Translations under genes and position numbers: made by a program | Part shown: piece after piece, positions 39,101 to 53,700 of the stretch | Layout of the letters: every line of letters begins with the position of its first letter | How positions within the stretch are numbered: position 1 is the stretch's first letter | Notes under the pieces: model-generated | Told to the model about the DNA's origin: nothing | Seen by the model: only the letters and a program-made list of their open reading frames with translations | The model's database searches: none | Assembly: GCA_005281725.1 (NCBI GenBank) | Contig: SSBO01000012.1 | Span: 5,893,177 to 5,957,176, forward strand | Origin: Wuchereria bancrofti | Lineage: Eukaryota > Nematoda > Chromadorea > Rhabditida > Onchocercidae | Direction: 5' to 3' | DNA length: 64,000 nt

Positions 39101-42100
39101 CAACAAATGATGTTGCTAAGAAACAACACCTACGCTGTTTTTAATAGATGTTATCATTGAAAGTGTATGAAGAAGAACCAGGTAGCTTGGAATTATACAA
39201 GGGTTCTCGTTTTTATCGTCCAGTCCACAAAAATCTACATTCATATACATTCACGTGTCAAACTGCCCTAACCCTTCGCCCTTCAAAATTTTGCTAGCCA
39301 TCTAAAGATGGGAGAGGAGGGATGAGAGAATTTTCGGAAACCTTTATGAATGTTATGTAAAGTCAAAGAAATATTCCTAATTTTTGTAACTTTTACGGGT
39401 CGTTTTATAAGCATCAATGGGAAAGCTACACAGAATCGAAAAACATTCAACAACAGGCTAAAAATAAATAAAGAAGGGGAAAAATACTGTCGGAGTGTAG
39501 AGTGAAGCAGCAGTAGTTAGCATTAACCGCTTCGCTCGATGGTTGGTTCAGGTAAGATGAACTGTCACTAAGAACATTTATAGATGACGATTGATGAGGA
39601 GAAATATATAAATGAGAACAATCATTTGTTTTTAAGAAATAAACAGGCGTATAAGCAAACAGTGACAAAAGTATAACATGGCAGTGTCCACAATATCATT
39701 CAACCACTTTCACAGAAAGGACCACGCAGCTATTAAGCACTTTTCCCTGCTTCACAAAGTAAACAGACTACGTGGCAGACAAACAGAAACACACATCGCT
39801 TGATGAGCTGCCACAAAATTTAATTCAGATCTAACAAAATTCTCCATTTAAAGGTAACCAGCTTATTACTCATAACACCCCATCATCCCTCTTTTTAGTA
39901 TTCAAGAAAGAAGTGATTGCAGCGTCATCATCACGCAATTCACTTTCATCAAGTTAACGACTTTATATTTAAATAACCGTCCTTAATTTCCCTAAAGAAC
40001 TGTTATTACTAAAAAAAATCTGTACATATAAAGAGCAATTCAAAACGCAGATATCTTAAAATTTCACTCACAGAAAGCCAATATGACCAGGTAAACGTGT
40101 TTATTAAATGCTCATAGAATCACTGCCATTATACTATCACAGAGACGATATTTTGCTTCCTTGACGTTTTTTTGTAAGTATCTTCGTTTTAACCATGCTC
40201 AAATTACAGTAAAATAACAAATCCATAAGGATACTTAGCGATGAAAGATTATCGAAAAAATAATATAAATAATATATTAAAGACTAAAATGCGAAAGGAA
40301 AGCAGATAAAGTGAATAAGGAATACGATAGATGCGACAGGTGCAGAGGTCAAGTGTCAAACCTTTTTGCCTGAGTTCAAGGACTGATTTTAAAGGACACA
40401 GTAGTAGAACATTTATTCGGGATAGAGGAGAAAGGCGGGGAGAACAAACATTAAGATCGTTGGACGACCACTTTGAAGGACGTAATCAACTACCGAGCTG
40501 CGAACATCACGTCTGTTACAACAATTTTCCTCCAACTTATCTCAAATTCTCTCCTCATTAATAAACATTATAGTATAGAAAACAGTAAAGTATTACACAG
40601 TAATCAAAACCAACTCTCAGAAATGAAATATTCCTTTCTAGTTTTGAAGCAATTTAGTTCTAACGGTTTAAGCTATTCTAAAACCTTGCATTTCTGAGTT
40701 GTACACTAAAACAAAACCACTCACAATTCAAAATCTTCCAAATAATTGCCAGTCTGCATCGTGCCTAATTCTAACGTTTTTACTGGAATAGTTCGAAATA
40801 AATAAGATTAAATACACCAGTGATCAGTCATCTCCGTCTTCATGCAAGCAGCAATATGTCTGAGATTTACAAATTTGTCTGTTATAAAGAACTATAAAAA
40901 TTGTATGAGAAATATCGATGACATCCAGGCTGTTCTGAACCAATTTGAGCAACTAATTCACAACACAGAAATAATTCTTTGAAATAGAATTGGAGATTTC
41001 TTGCACGGCAACTGAAAAACTAAACAGAAATTATCACAAAACATACTTCGAAAGAATAAGAATAACAGGACTAAAGAATATGAATGACTGCGAACTGGTT
41101 ATGGGTATAGAAGTTACCAGTCAAGTTCAACTCTTTTATATAGGTTCCCGTTCTCATGAGCAAATGCACTGAAGACTGAAGTGATTAAGATTCACATGTA
41201 TTTATTTGCTGTAGACAATGGGAGATCGTAATGAAAGACAGACAACAACCGTTTGAAGAAGCTTGTTTGTTTTAACAACCACTGATCATTTTAGATGGTC
41301 CTATAAAAACTGACGATTTGACGACACGAGCTCGGGAAGCCTAAACACATTATTCCTTATTTGGCAATGATAATTTTCATTTAACAATTCAATATCACCT
41401 AGAAACTTTTTGAAGATTCTGAGCATCTGAACTAGCAAAACGAATCCACTAAATATTTTTCTAAAAGGAATAACTGATTTTTTGCGAGGTATTTACAATT
41501 TTTATGCATGCTCGCTGCATGCATTGGATTTTTCATTTTCACACAAACATCAATGAAGCCTTTAAACGAGCACAAAAATTTGAATTTACAAAACTCCGAA
41601 AGTTTTCATTGCAAAAAAAAAATTCTCATTTTTTTTTTTTTAAATAAAAGTTTAATTTAAAAATAAAAGAATATTGCTTAGGCACCTGTTATAGGATAGT
41701 ATCTAATTCAATGCTATAATATGAAAGAATCTAATATAGAAATGATTACATTTGTGTCGAGACCACTTAATAATGTGAATAAAGTAACCTGAATAGGTCG
41801 TTGTATAGTGCAATGTAATACAACAGGATTTATAGTGCACAAAATAAGCCAGCATCATACTTTAGGCCTCTGTCGTTACTCTCAGCTGAAAACAACTAAT
41901 AAATTAGTGAAGAATTAAGAAATTCAAACCACAATAGAGAGACAACCTAAGCAATAACTTCACTTACCTTTATTTTTAATGCAGTAGTTCTCAATTTTGA
42001 AGACATCTTCTGTCAGCATTTTCAAAAGAAATTAAAAAGACTCCCAATTAAGTGAAGACAGTCAAATAAAAGATTCTCCGAGGAGAAAGGCTAATTTTAC

Positions 42101-43847
42101 TTGAAAAAGAATTGATCATTATGAAGAGAAGGGAAACGGGCACATTACATATACAAGAGGCAGTTGTAAACTAGAAATTGCTGTTGATACGTTCTTTTGC
42201 ATCCAAGCATCATGTAACTAATTAGCAAAAAATTCTCTTGAAAACTCAGACTTGCTTAACTACACCTATTCATTTGTCGTTAGTACACTTATACAGCTTA
42301 TATTTTGTAAATCAGCAGTTTTTATGCGTGTGGTATGTTAATAGTGCAAAAGTGAATAATTGTGTCTATTCTCATTCTCTAGCAGTAGAGGTGATTTATG
42401 TCGCAACGTTTGAACCTGGAACTTCAAGTACTCAACACTACTAACTCTACATCTATATTTTCAGAGAGAAGTGACGTACAGCACTAATATTTTGTAGACG
42501 TATTTCTTATCTCACATGAATTAAAGCTTAAATTTTTTCCCACCAAACATCATATGAGTTTAGATTTTAGATTCGTAGATATTCACATTTCTATCGATGA
42601 ATTAAGCTAGAAAAGTGATTAAGCAACTGCAACCATTTCTTGAGTTCCACCTGCGGAATAAAAAAAGAATTTAGATATTTGTGGCAAAACTCCTAAACGC
42701 ATCTATCATCTAACAAGTAAGCAACTGCAGTAATGAATTAAACTATTTAGTGATAACACACACTACCTTAAAAAAATTTTTTCAAAGAATCTTAGTTGGA
42801 GTTATGTCCTTACACGAATCTAAAAAAATGTATTGTATGCAGAAAAACTCAGTTTTTTAAGTATTAATTTTGAAATTACATATCAGTTCATTTGATAATG
42901 CTAAACCTATAGAAATTTAGCATTATCAGGTAGATTTATCTTAGCCTCTTCATTAGTAGTTTCCTTCACGTGCTATTTACAAAATATCCATTACTTTTAC
43001 TCAGCATTTACTCAGCGAAAAAAGCAAAGAAAAAAACAAAAATGAAGGTGAAAATGCTGAGGTTTTAGTAATGGTTTGAACTTCCAATAGATCGCAGTGA
43101 ACAAAAATTAATGTGAGCACAAAAGAGCTTCAAAGTACATTAAATTAGCTTATCTTCTATTGAGCAATCAACAACTTTAAATGAAATGAAGTTTGATTCA
43201 ACCGTGTTTTTATTCCAAGTTACATATTTTAAGCTTTTTAAAATGAACTATGACATTAAACAAGAAATTCTTGAGCTTGTTCATTGCTGAGAGAGAAAAA
43301 CCACTTCAATTACATTTATCTGATCAATCTTATTTGCTGCTTTCTCACAATTTCTCATTAACATTTTAGCACATGTTTTGGTAACAAGATTCAAAATAAA
43401 ACGAACTGCTTCAAAAAATAATAGCTGTGCAATTTAGCCATATAACCTATTTCATTTATTCCTTCAAATGGCCCATTGCCTCATTTGAAAAAAAAGGATG
43501 GTTAAAAATCCAGTTATGCAAAATGTATACAAATCTATTTCTTTGAAAGTAGATAACAGAATTATAGCAGAAATAGAATTATATAATGCGGAGGAATAAA
43601 TTTTCATTTTATAACTATTTTATTCATCAATTTGTCGCAGATAATTTTCTGCACTAACATCTCGTACCACACGTTTCCATTCTTACCTTTTTGTTTCATA
43701 TTTCAATTCCTGACCCTCATCCCTCATTTTTGGTTTTGCTTTTTATTCTTGCTAGTTTCCAAAGACAACTTGGACTCCTTTTCTCTCAGTTGCTAACACT
43801 GCAGTGACTACATAAATAATTTGTTAATCATAGTGTCAAAAATCCTT
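36136..43847. other. No gene seen; GC-richer island near 37.1 kb
   Basis: Open frames here are short and lack recognisable features. A GC-richer, pyrimidine-patterned stretch at about 37065-37220 followed by TATATAC-type sequence stands out against AT-rich surroundings and could be regulatory for the minus-strand receptor. Confidence 0.4.
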
Positions 43848-43969
43848 AACAACTACATATTCATGTATCACCTGCAGTTCGCAGAATCAAGTTACAAAAC
43901 AATGGCCCCTGTCACAAAAAAAAAAGTTGTTTTATAACTTGATTCTGTAAACATGAATATGTAGTTGTT
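43848..43969. repeat. 122-bp stem-loop with two matched arm pairs
   Basis: The outer arms 43848-43866 and 43951-43969 are perfect 19-bp reverse complements (AACAACTACATATTCATGT). The inner arms 43882-43902 and 43927-43947 match over 21 bp with one mismatch. The left side has 15 extra unpaired bases and the right side 3, so the hairpin has an asymmetric bulge. It could be a small foldback transposon or a long hairpin RNA precursor. Confidence 0.85.
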
Positions 43970-45967
43970 CGCCTTTAGAGAACGATGTTATCATGTTATT
44001 GAGGTGATGTTTCTAGTAACTGATACGCTATTGTGGCGATACACCTATTACTGATATCAGCCTTCGTAAGAGGACCCCATCGCATTTCATTTCCCGTCCC
44101 TGGTACATCCATTCTCCCCACCCTTATGCAAACATTTCACGTCAATTTTTTCGTATAGATGAGACGAAACGAATTATACTTACACTTCAACATTTATACA
44201 TTTCTACAACGTCAATGATACGATGCTCCTGCTCTCATTCGTACTAACAATTTCTTTAAAAGTGCTTTACTACATTATTATTGTGGCTACTCATACACAT
44301 ATTTAGACAATAATTTATGCAAGCCTTTTCTTCTATACAAAGGTATATTTCGAATTTTTATCTTTTCTCATCCCCAACTTTCTATTACTATATGTCTGCT
44401 AGTAAATTGAATAATTTTTAATATTAATTGACATCACGAACTTGCAGTTGTCATCTTCCTCCATAACTATTTTTGATGAAGTTAAGTTCGCCACTGTTGA
44501 AGTCCATCTGTTACTTAAGACCTTATTAAGCCAAGCTTTATATCGGTTAATTTTCGTTTATTCAAAATAAGTTACATTAAACATTGGGCTATGATTCACA
44601 ATCTCGCAAAATGCATAAGAAGCTGGTTTTTTGCTTGTGTGCTATATTTGATTCTTACTTTGAAAGCCGAAATATTCGACAAGCAATCAAATACATGGGA
44701 CACCTCTGAACTGTTTGTACAAAAATAGATCACCTTAGAAGGCTCGTCAAAAGACCCATCTGGTTGATGGCCACTAATGCACAACATACTGCCGCACTAT
44801 TACTATTTAGAATGAAAAGACCGGTTGCTGTGGAGATGAGCTATAATTTATGTAAGATAAAGGGTAAATGCAATATTGTGGGAGAAGAAAGTGGAGGAGG
44901 TAGAAGAGGAAAAAGGCAGGAAACATAGCTCTGGAACAGATTTTCATCCCATACGTCCTAATTTTGAGTGGTGTAGAAAGTTATTCATAACTGCTGCAAT
45001 ATCTAATATTAAAAAAGAGATGCTCCAACTATAAGCAACAAATAAAATTTCGTTAAATAAACTTATCGGACCTCGGTTTGATCCATTCTGTGGAAAAACA
45101 GATTAAATGAAGAAATTGTAAAGTTCTGCTTATGAGATACATTGGGAGACCTGCCCTTACATTGATTAATATTAAGCTTTCCTTTTACCATCGATGCCTA
45201 ACACTGAATCCTTATATCCTATATTTATATTGACCTCAACAATTTCGAAATGTCTAATTAGTACTGCAGTAAATATTTCTTATAAAACATACATTTAGGA
45301 CTGAAAATCTTTTTTAATTTTCTGAAAACAAATTTTGAGATCAAGTCTGAATCATTGAAGAGCATGAAATAATGAAAACATTTTTTATTTCAGTTAAAAC
45401 ACAAAAATGTTAGAAAAGAGGTTGGAAAATCATGTTGAATATAAGGAGAACAACTGAAGTGGGATATTTATTTAGAAATTTTTGAATGGTAATTTGATAT
45501 TTCGGAAACAGCTTATAAAATTCTGGCAGTGATCTGTTTATGTTAAAGCATTTAATATTTCAAAGCTAGCTTTTGAATCCTGATCAAGGAAAAGATATTT
45601 TTTGAGCAGAAAAATAAAGTGAATTATTTCAAATAAAATTAAGACGACGGCAACAAAAACTGTTGAGGCAGTCGAAAAGTACAACTGTGACATTTATTTC
45701 CGTTGAAATAAATTGGTAAATAGGGATAAAATTGTCATCCAGATCAGATCGTTTGAGTGGGTCAAAATATATCATAGGAGCATTAAAATCTGTGAAATTA
45801 GCTAACGATCGTTAGTTTCTCGGAGGTCAACAACTTTGTAACAAAAATAGAGATAAGTTTACCAGCATGTTATGAATGTTTCCAAACAGGCGTTATTCGT
45901 CCCAATGTGTAAAAGAAATGGCTCAGGATTGGTATTCGGGATTGCTGCTGTTTATTTGTTGTTTCTG

Positions 45968-46066
45968 TCGCTGTTGTGTTGCAGTAGCAGTATTATTATT
46001 AGTAGTAGTAGTGGTAGCAGTAGTAGTTGTTGTTGTTGTTATTGTTATTGATACTGCTGCTAGCTC
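45968..46066. repeat. Triplet microsatellite (CAG/TAG/TTG)
   Basis: Compound tract of CAGTAG, ATT, TAG, GTAG and TTG triplets. It generates artificial poly-V, poly-N and poly-T frames on both strands. Confidence 0.85.
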
Positions 46067-46120
46067 GTGGAGGTAACTGTATGTGGAGGAACAGTAGAAG
46101 TAATGATGTGTCCGCTGGGT

Positions 46121-46168
46121 GGCAGGGAAGGCGAACTTGCAAGAGGCAGGGCAGGGAAGGCGAACTTG
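46121..46168. repeat. Short direct repeat, 29-bp spacing
   Basis: GGCAGGGAAGGCGAACTTG at 46121-46139 recurs, apart from the unit boundary, at 46150-46168, in a locally GC-rich patch. Confidence 0.85.
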
Positions 46169-47689
46169 ACCGTGATGGCACCTTCGGATGGTCACTGGTC
46201 ACCGGAGGTACACTGGAATGACGGCGCTAAACCGGACTGGTCGAAGGGCGTCCGTCAATGCTCCGCCTCAATTTTCTACTTTTTGAAAACCAGAAACAGA
46301 AACAACTATTTCCATTCAGAAATCCTTCATCTCTGTCTCTCTTTCTTTCATCCCCTCTCCAATCATTACAAATTTCGTAGAGGTTTACGTTGCCGAATAC
46401 CTATCCTTCCCCCTTTATTCCCTCCATAGATATTTCTAGACTTCAAATTTTGTTATCTTTTTTGCCGGCTTCTAGTTATCCGCGCTACCCGTTGCCTCTA
46501 ATCTGATGTTTGTGGATACACACACTCTGAATTTCAGACTTATTCAAGCATGCATATTCCCTTTTCTGGCTTCTTTTGTTTTGTAAACTGGTCATCAGTG
46601 AATGACTATATCATTGTCTACCTGCAAAGTTCTAGTTCTAGCTTTCACACGATTTTCGGAACCTCAGTATAGCCAAGCGAATAATTTTTTACCAATGATA
46701 TATTGAGCTATACTATTTAAACAACGATTTTATGCAGATGTGATATGAGTCACAATTCCTAAGAATGCTATGGAAGTTTAAATTAACTATATTTTATAAA
46801 ATTAGTGGTGACCACTTGTAATGCAAAACATTGTCATGCACATGGTGGACACTATATTTTCAAAAATCAAGTGTATAGGAAGTTGCAAAGATAAATCGGA
46901 GAAATGTTAATATGGGAAATGTATTACTCGATGGATGAATACAGTTAATTGAAACTGTTGAAGGATGTATGCATGTGTTTAGTGGAGAATTGGATTTCCT
47001 GCAAATCACAAATCGTAATCAGAGGAGGGATTGATGTGACAGTGGTATGGGTGGCTAGTAGTGCCCATGTGGTGAGTGGTAGTGGTGATATCGTTGGTTC
47101 CACTTCTCTTCCTCAAAGCTTGTTCCTTGGTTTATCGGTCCACTGTCATTGAAAAAAGCGAAATGTGGAGTAAAGGCAAATGTAGTGTTATCTATCGCCT
47201 TTCCAGTTTTTATTATTGCATGAGAGAGAAGAGAAAATGAAGATTTCTAGTCCATGGTCATCTGGTTGCACTTTGAACTGATACAATGAGTGGATCCGGG
47301 AAGACCGATACCCAGGGAAGATGCCATCTCATCGCACCTCCCGTCAAGAAATAGATGAATGGGGATGAGGGGAGCAATTGATTAACAGAACAGACACTCA
47401 CACTGCCGCATACACTATCTAGGATCCGGTTTACATGGACATCCATCCCGGTACATCCTGCCCTGCGGCCCTTTTCGTCCAAGTCATTTCCGGATGTGCT
47501 TCTGTACCTCTACCCTGCATTCACACCTGCACGTTGAGCAGCCCGTAATCCACCACTCATCTTCACCTACTTTCTCCTATATTCTTCACTAATTCTTCAA
47601 AAGCCATTCCTAAATTACTCATTTGTTTCTTACCCGCAGCACGCAGCACTACCGGTTCACTCCACTCACTTTCTTCTTTCTTCCACATA

Positions 47690-47732
47690 CATACACACAC
47701 ATGCGCACGCACACATACATCTAATCCATATC
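47690..47732. repeat. CA-rich microsatellite
   Basis: Imperfect (CA)n/(ACAT)n tract with GCGCACGCACACA, flanked by pyrimidine-rich DNA. Confidence 0.75.
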
Positions 47733-50700
47733 TTTATATTAATTATAATCCCCGCGATAGCTCATTTATCCATGCAGTTCTGCATAGAACTACTTAACCA
47801 CGACAAGGAAAATCAAAACCAATCAAGACCCAAAAATGTAGGAGATTGGTGCTATCAGCATTACTTGTCACGGCAATTTGTTGCATTTAAAGTTTTTTGA
47901 AAAAAGTAACTTGATTTCCACATAGCCAATCGCTATGGCTTTCTGTAATATTATCTTCCCTCTTTTCACTTTTTATAATTTGAGGGTTTCTATCTGATAT
48001 TGACAAAAGAGGTGTTTATTAAGGATTATTTAAAATAAACTGAACAACTCTCATTATCTGATCTGTTTGTCAAATGTAATTGAATTAGTCAGAAGCTGTC
48101 AAATACTTCTTAATCAAACGTTGACATCCGAACGTTTGATTTAAGAACAAACTTGTGTAATCTATCATTTCCGGGGAATTTTCCAAAACAATAAATAAGG
48201 TTTAAGCCTAATTCGTGAATAATTATCGTTGAGAAAACAATACCAAAAAACAACTCAATGCCTTCTGCGGTTACTTAAGCACCTAAATTGAACAATATCC
48301 GCCTGAATATGTCTGAAGCATAGCTAGTGCTAATAATTGTAAACAACAGAAAAAAGCTTGCGGATAAGAAGTTTCAGTGTATCCCCAATTTGTGCAGCGA
48401 TAGCAATACTTTTCAGTATTCATTATGTAATTCTTCCACCGAACTGTCAGGAAATACGCAAAAATCACTCATGCATTATGACTTCCATATGACACAGCGG
48501 GTACCACAAATAATTTCCTTCATTTATCCAAGGCTTTGTGAGCCTCATAAGGAACAAGGCATATTACTTAAATCAGTTAACAAAACTGCAAGATATTTCC
48601 TCCTAATAATTAAGCAGCCAGCTACTTCACAGAAAAACAACTCCAGAACATGTATGGGCACTCTAGTAAAATTTTCCAACACAACCCAAAACCTTTTCAC
48701 ACCTTCATTGTAATTATTTACGGTAAACTGTAATTCCATTTTCATTTTTAGCCAAGCAATTATGTAATTTAACATGCATAATGATAAACTGAAGAAAACA
48801 AGATGTCATATATTAACGAATGTTGTTTAAGAGGGAGCGGTGCTCTAATGATCTCTGATTTAATTCGAAAAAAAAGAAATCATTTCCTTGAAAGTGGGTC
48901 GTAACGCTTCGTTGCACTTTCGTACCATTAGTGTATTGTTTAAGAGAAGCATAATGACCGCAGGACATGCATTCGTCAGTATTGAAAGGCATATTTCGCT
49001 AAGTTGGTGGAATCTGTTCATTCACGAAAAAGTCCCTAAACCTGTGCGAATGTTTGAACAAAATGTACAACAGTCGCTTTAAAAACATTTGAATATTATT
49101 CTGTATTATTAAAGGAATTTTTAAATACATTTTGAGAAAAGTGGAACTGGTTTCTGCCAAATTTCTCTCTGAAATATTTCTCTAGAAATAAGCCGGAAAT
49201 TTCGTTTAACCTCTGATCTGTATGTTGCAAGGATTTACTTAAATTCGAAATCTTTAAAGTAGTAGTCGATAACACAATTTCTATTAAAGAATTAAAAATT
49301 CATACGACACAACACAACATCCCTCGCCTTTCAGGAGAAAAAAATGATAAATAGAAATACATGCATAGAGACAAATCAGCACGTGCAGTAAAAAAGGAAA
49401 AAGGTACAGAGAAAACATCTGGCAACAGATGACCTCACGGAGAAATTATAACAAAAATTTCTGTTCAATTTGAATGTAATCAGTTCTTATATACTTTCAC
49501 TTTTACCATTGTTAAAAATGTTTTTCACAACTCCTTCCACCAAATGCAAAAATCTTTTGTTTAATAATTAGCACAACCTGGAGCGGATTCTGGACATTAT
49601 TAAGGGATAAATTCATTTGACTCGGTAAGTAAATTCTTGTTGATTCTCGATTTTCTTCGACATTCGCATTTGGTGTTCATCTCATACATCCTGGATATGC
49701 GCTCCCTAAACAATAAGCCTTTATATGCTTTCAGTGAAGTAAGAACACTTCATTGATATGTGGATGATCAAATCGTCATGTGCTTTTTGTTTGCCTTGTT
49801 TCTTCACAATGATCGTTGCCTTACTGCAGACGTTTCATGAAACGTGTTTTGGAATTCTGTATGGCTTTTTGTGCACTAATAAATTTGTGTTTTTATCAAG
49901 AATGTGGCAGACAGCACTGTTATATCATTTTCGTGGCGAGATACAGTTAAAAATAGAGTAACTGAAGGGGAAATAGAATTTAGGAAATGGTACTGGTGTG
50001 AAAAGAGAAATTTTAAGCGATTGAAGCGGCAGATGGGCAGAAACAGGTATTTTGAGTTTTTTGGATGAGCAATTGTTGCAGTGAAGTTGAATGAACTGGT
50101 TCCCCGATGACATGTTCAATTTTTTATCGCTATCTGAATTCGGGTCATGAGATCACCGACGGTGCGCTACATTTACCAGTGAGCATTGTTTTCGCAAAAG
50201 CGCTTTTAGGTTTTTTCTGCTCCAAAGTAATCCTCCTTTCGAATACATCAAATTGACCGCTTTACACTCATTTACATCACTGTTATACAAGATGAGCTTA
50301 TGGAAAGCAAACTACAGTAAAATAGTTTGGGGTCTCATCTTCGTTTCCATTACTACCTCAGCCATTTAGAAAGCCAACCTTCTCTATGAATGAGCGATAA
50401 ATCATTTATTATTTACTCTGAAATTGTATTTATATGATTTCTCATGATTTCCTAAAGTTCTCCACGAATCATATGCTTCTATAAATTCAAATGACATATA
50501 ATTATAATCAACCCAATGTCCAAACAAAAAAATGGAAGTAATAAATTACTCCTAAATCGCAGTCATAAGGTAGATAAGAAATAGATAAATAAGAAACCTG
50601 TTTAGAACACTTTTGAAATTGAACACTGTAGAAAATATTACTATAGAGCATTAAGTGTTTTCAGTTCATGCAAATTAGCATTGCTGAATAAAGATAAATA

Positions 50701-53700
50701 TAAAGCTTTAAAAATAAACAGCAGTAATTTGTCATAATTTGTGAAACGAATATTGAATATTAATATTCCTTTCGTAAGTCTTTATATTTCACGTGACAAC
50801 ATTTAATAGGAATGTTGACTATTTTTGTCCAATTGAAGCTTCTGTAGGACTATTTTAGATCATATTCATTAAAGTTGTCCATTTACCAAAAGGCTAAGAA
50901 ATGTGTGAAACCATCTCAAATAAATTACAGGTGATAGTTATGCATAAATTGTTGTGCATAAAATGCTGTAATCACTTCTTTGGTATTGAAATGAGGAATA
51001 AACTAACCATAGCACGAACTCTAGGTACAAAATGACTGCTGTTACAACTTTTGAAAATGACAACTTTTGTGGTGCTCATGGACAGGTAGTTCTTCCATAG
51101 CGATACATATTCCTATAAACCATAACAGAAAAAAGTAGTTCCATCATGAATTTTTTGCAACTACCACTTAAAAAAATTTTTGTAACTCATTAATCACTAA
51201 TTTTTTTTTTGCAATAAAATCATTAATTTTTGCAACTCGTTCAAAAGAAGCTGATTCAGTTAGAGATTTGATACATTAAGTTCTTGCTGATTAACTCACC
51301 GATAAAGCTATTAATGATCTTATACTGGTGGGGCGTGAAATAGTATTATCCAATGTATTGTAGTTATTCGGCTGGCTGAAAGAGTTGCTGCAGCCGGACA
51401 GCCATGAATATCATAAGGATCGAATTGAATGGGAGAAAAATAAGAAGATAAATATTTGTATATTGTTACAAGTAGCGCCTTAGATGAGAAAAATAATTCA
51501 TCATATTGCTTGAGGCCATCATATTACTTTTTCATTTAATTCCACAAAATCGGATTCAGACAGGCTGAATGATAACAAATGACAAGAGTCATCAAAAATG
51601 AGCAGTACATTGTATTTAATTTGAGTGGTCATATTTAAAAAAATAAGGTTAATTTGTCCAGGAAATGACGAGTTAAGAGTTGATTTAAAATAGATAAACC
51701 GAGAATATTTTTGGAATACATTTGCTCCTGACAATACTGATGTTCATTTGGAGTCCAGGCGATTTTTTATATATGTTGCAATGAAGAACAGTGTTTTTAC
51801 GCTAAGGGCTGTGCAGTAAAGAAGTTAAGCAGTTTTTTCCTAGAATTTGATTGTTGCCTAAAAATGATTTCTTGATGCTTCACGGAAGTTATCGCTTTCC
51901 TTTTATATAAGTTGAATTAGTCAGTGAATCCTTTATAGTTTGTAATCGCAATATCAAATCGAAAATTTGAAAGGAATAATTACACCTGTATGCATCATTT
52001 AGCTTTTTGAGTGGTATGACCAACAGATGAATTTGCAGATCTCAGTGTTGATCTTCTTCGAAATGAAAAATTGAAAACAACAAAATTAGGGTATTGTGTT
52101 TGATACGTTTGAATTATTGGGATATGATAAAATACGTGAAAGGACTATAAACTAGTAAATAATAGTGAAGTGGAGTTTAAAGAGGAAAACAGTGCTCATG
52201 AAATAGTTTAATTTGCTGAATAGGCAAGCATCTTTAGGGGGGCGGAAATGGTATGTTAAGGTTCTTTTAATTACAACTATAGCACCATCTCTTCTCTTTG
52301 TTTCCATCTTCCACATTTTTTCAGCTTCATTTACCACTTTCTCTTTTGAGTTCTTCTTAAATTCACCTATGGCATTGGCTTTACGACTCTTTCCTAGATG
52401 TTTATTCTTCTTATGGCTACTGATAAGACAGACAGAGATTCTTGGACTCCCCATATACCAATTATATTTCATGAACATATAAACATTATTGAAAATACAA
52501 TGTTGATTTATCAATTTCTGACCAGCGTTGTGTAAATTCCAAAAAAAGTTTTAAAAATCTGATCAACAAAGGACGTTAAAACTTAAATGCATTCAAAATA
52601 CTTGAATTAATAATATCCTTCCCTTAATTTACTCAAAAAAAAAGAGAAAAAACAACTTGCCATTTAAAAGTCGCTCGATGAACTGGCAGATGAAAATGAT
52701 GGCATTTCCTAAATCAGTGTTGACTGGTACAAAGTAGTAAATCATCAGGAAAAGTAGTGTAGTACGATAAATCAAATATAATTAAGAATTCACTCAATGG
52801 TGGGTGATAAGAGGTAGTCAAGTCAAATCACCACTGTCAGCGATGTTTAGAGTGTGAAACTTTTTAAAAAATTGCAAACATTTTTATATTTCTATAAATT
52901 TCACTTAGTGAAGAGATTCACAACTGAAGATGAAATCAAAAGTTAGTGGTGTAAAGAAATGAAGGAGATGTAACAACTGCTAAACAGAGATAAAAAGATA
53001 TCTTGCCGGGTATTTTTGGCAGCATATATAACTTGTATGTTTAAGATTTTTGCATTCGTTTTGACAACAATTCAAGTTTATGCTCAAGTTACAACAGTTA
53101 GGGGTTTATTAAATAATTTGCTGTACTTAATTTTCGATGCTTATGTAATGCAGAATTTTGAAGCCTTAAAAAATGCTCATGTTAAGAATTGTATATGAAC
53201 TACGGGACAATGAAAATATCATGAGAGATTAACAATGATGAATAGTTATGATCACACACTGAATTGCTAATATTGAAATGTTGTGAATAACAGGAAAAAA
53301 ACGTTTTTCAGGGAATCGAAAAACAATGCTTTGCAGCTGGGAACCGAAAACGAGAGCTGGTATTTGTCTTTGTCTATTTTCTTTTTGTCTATTAACTGTA
53401 TTAATAATGAAAAAAAGATTTTTTTTGGGAACTGGAAATCTAGCAGTTTAACTTTTTGTCAGTAAAAACAGCAAACATTTGACAGGCGACATTTGAAGAA
53501 ACGATTATAAAATTTCGTATTGGAGACAAAGTACGGCGTCTGAAAAAGAACGAATATTTTACAAAGAACAAAATAATGAATTCTGAACAGTACCATGTGT
53601 TGCAATAAACAAGGTGTATTTGTTCTGAAACAAAACAACATATGTTTCTAACATAGGAAAAAATGTTTTTTTGCGTGGTACACAGGTCTATAGTGAATTC

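Noticed and set aside
45876..46429. Several overlapping frames with poly-V, poly-N, poly-T
   Set aside because: Generated by the triplet microsatellite and present on both strands.
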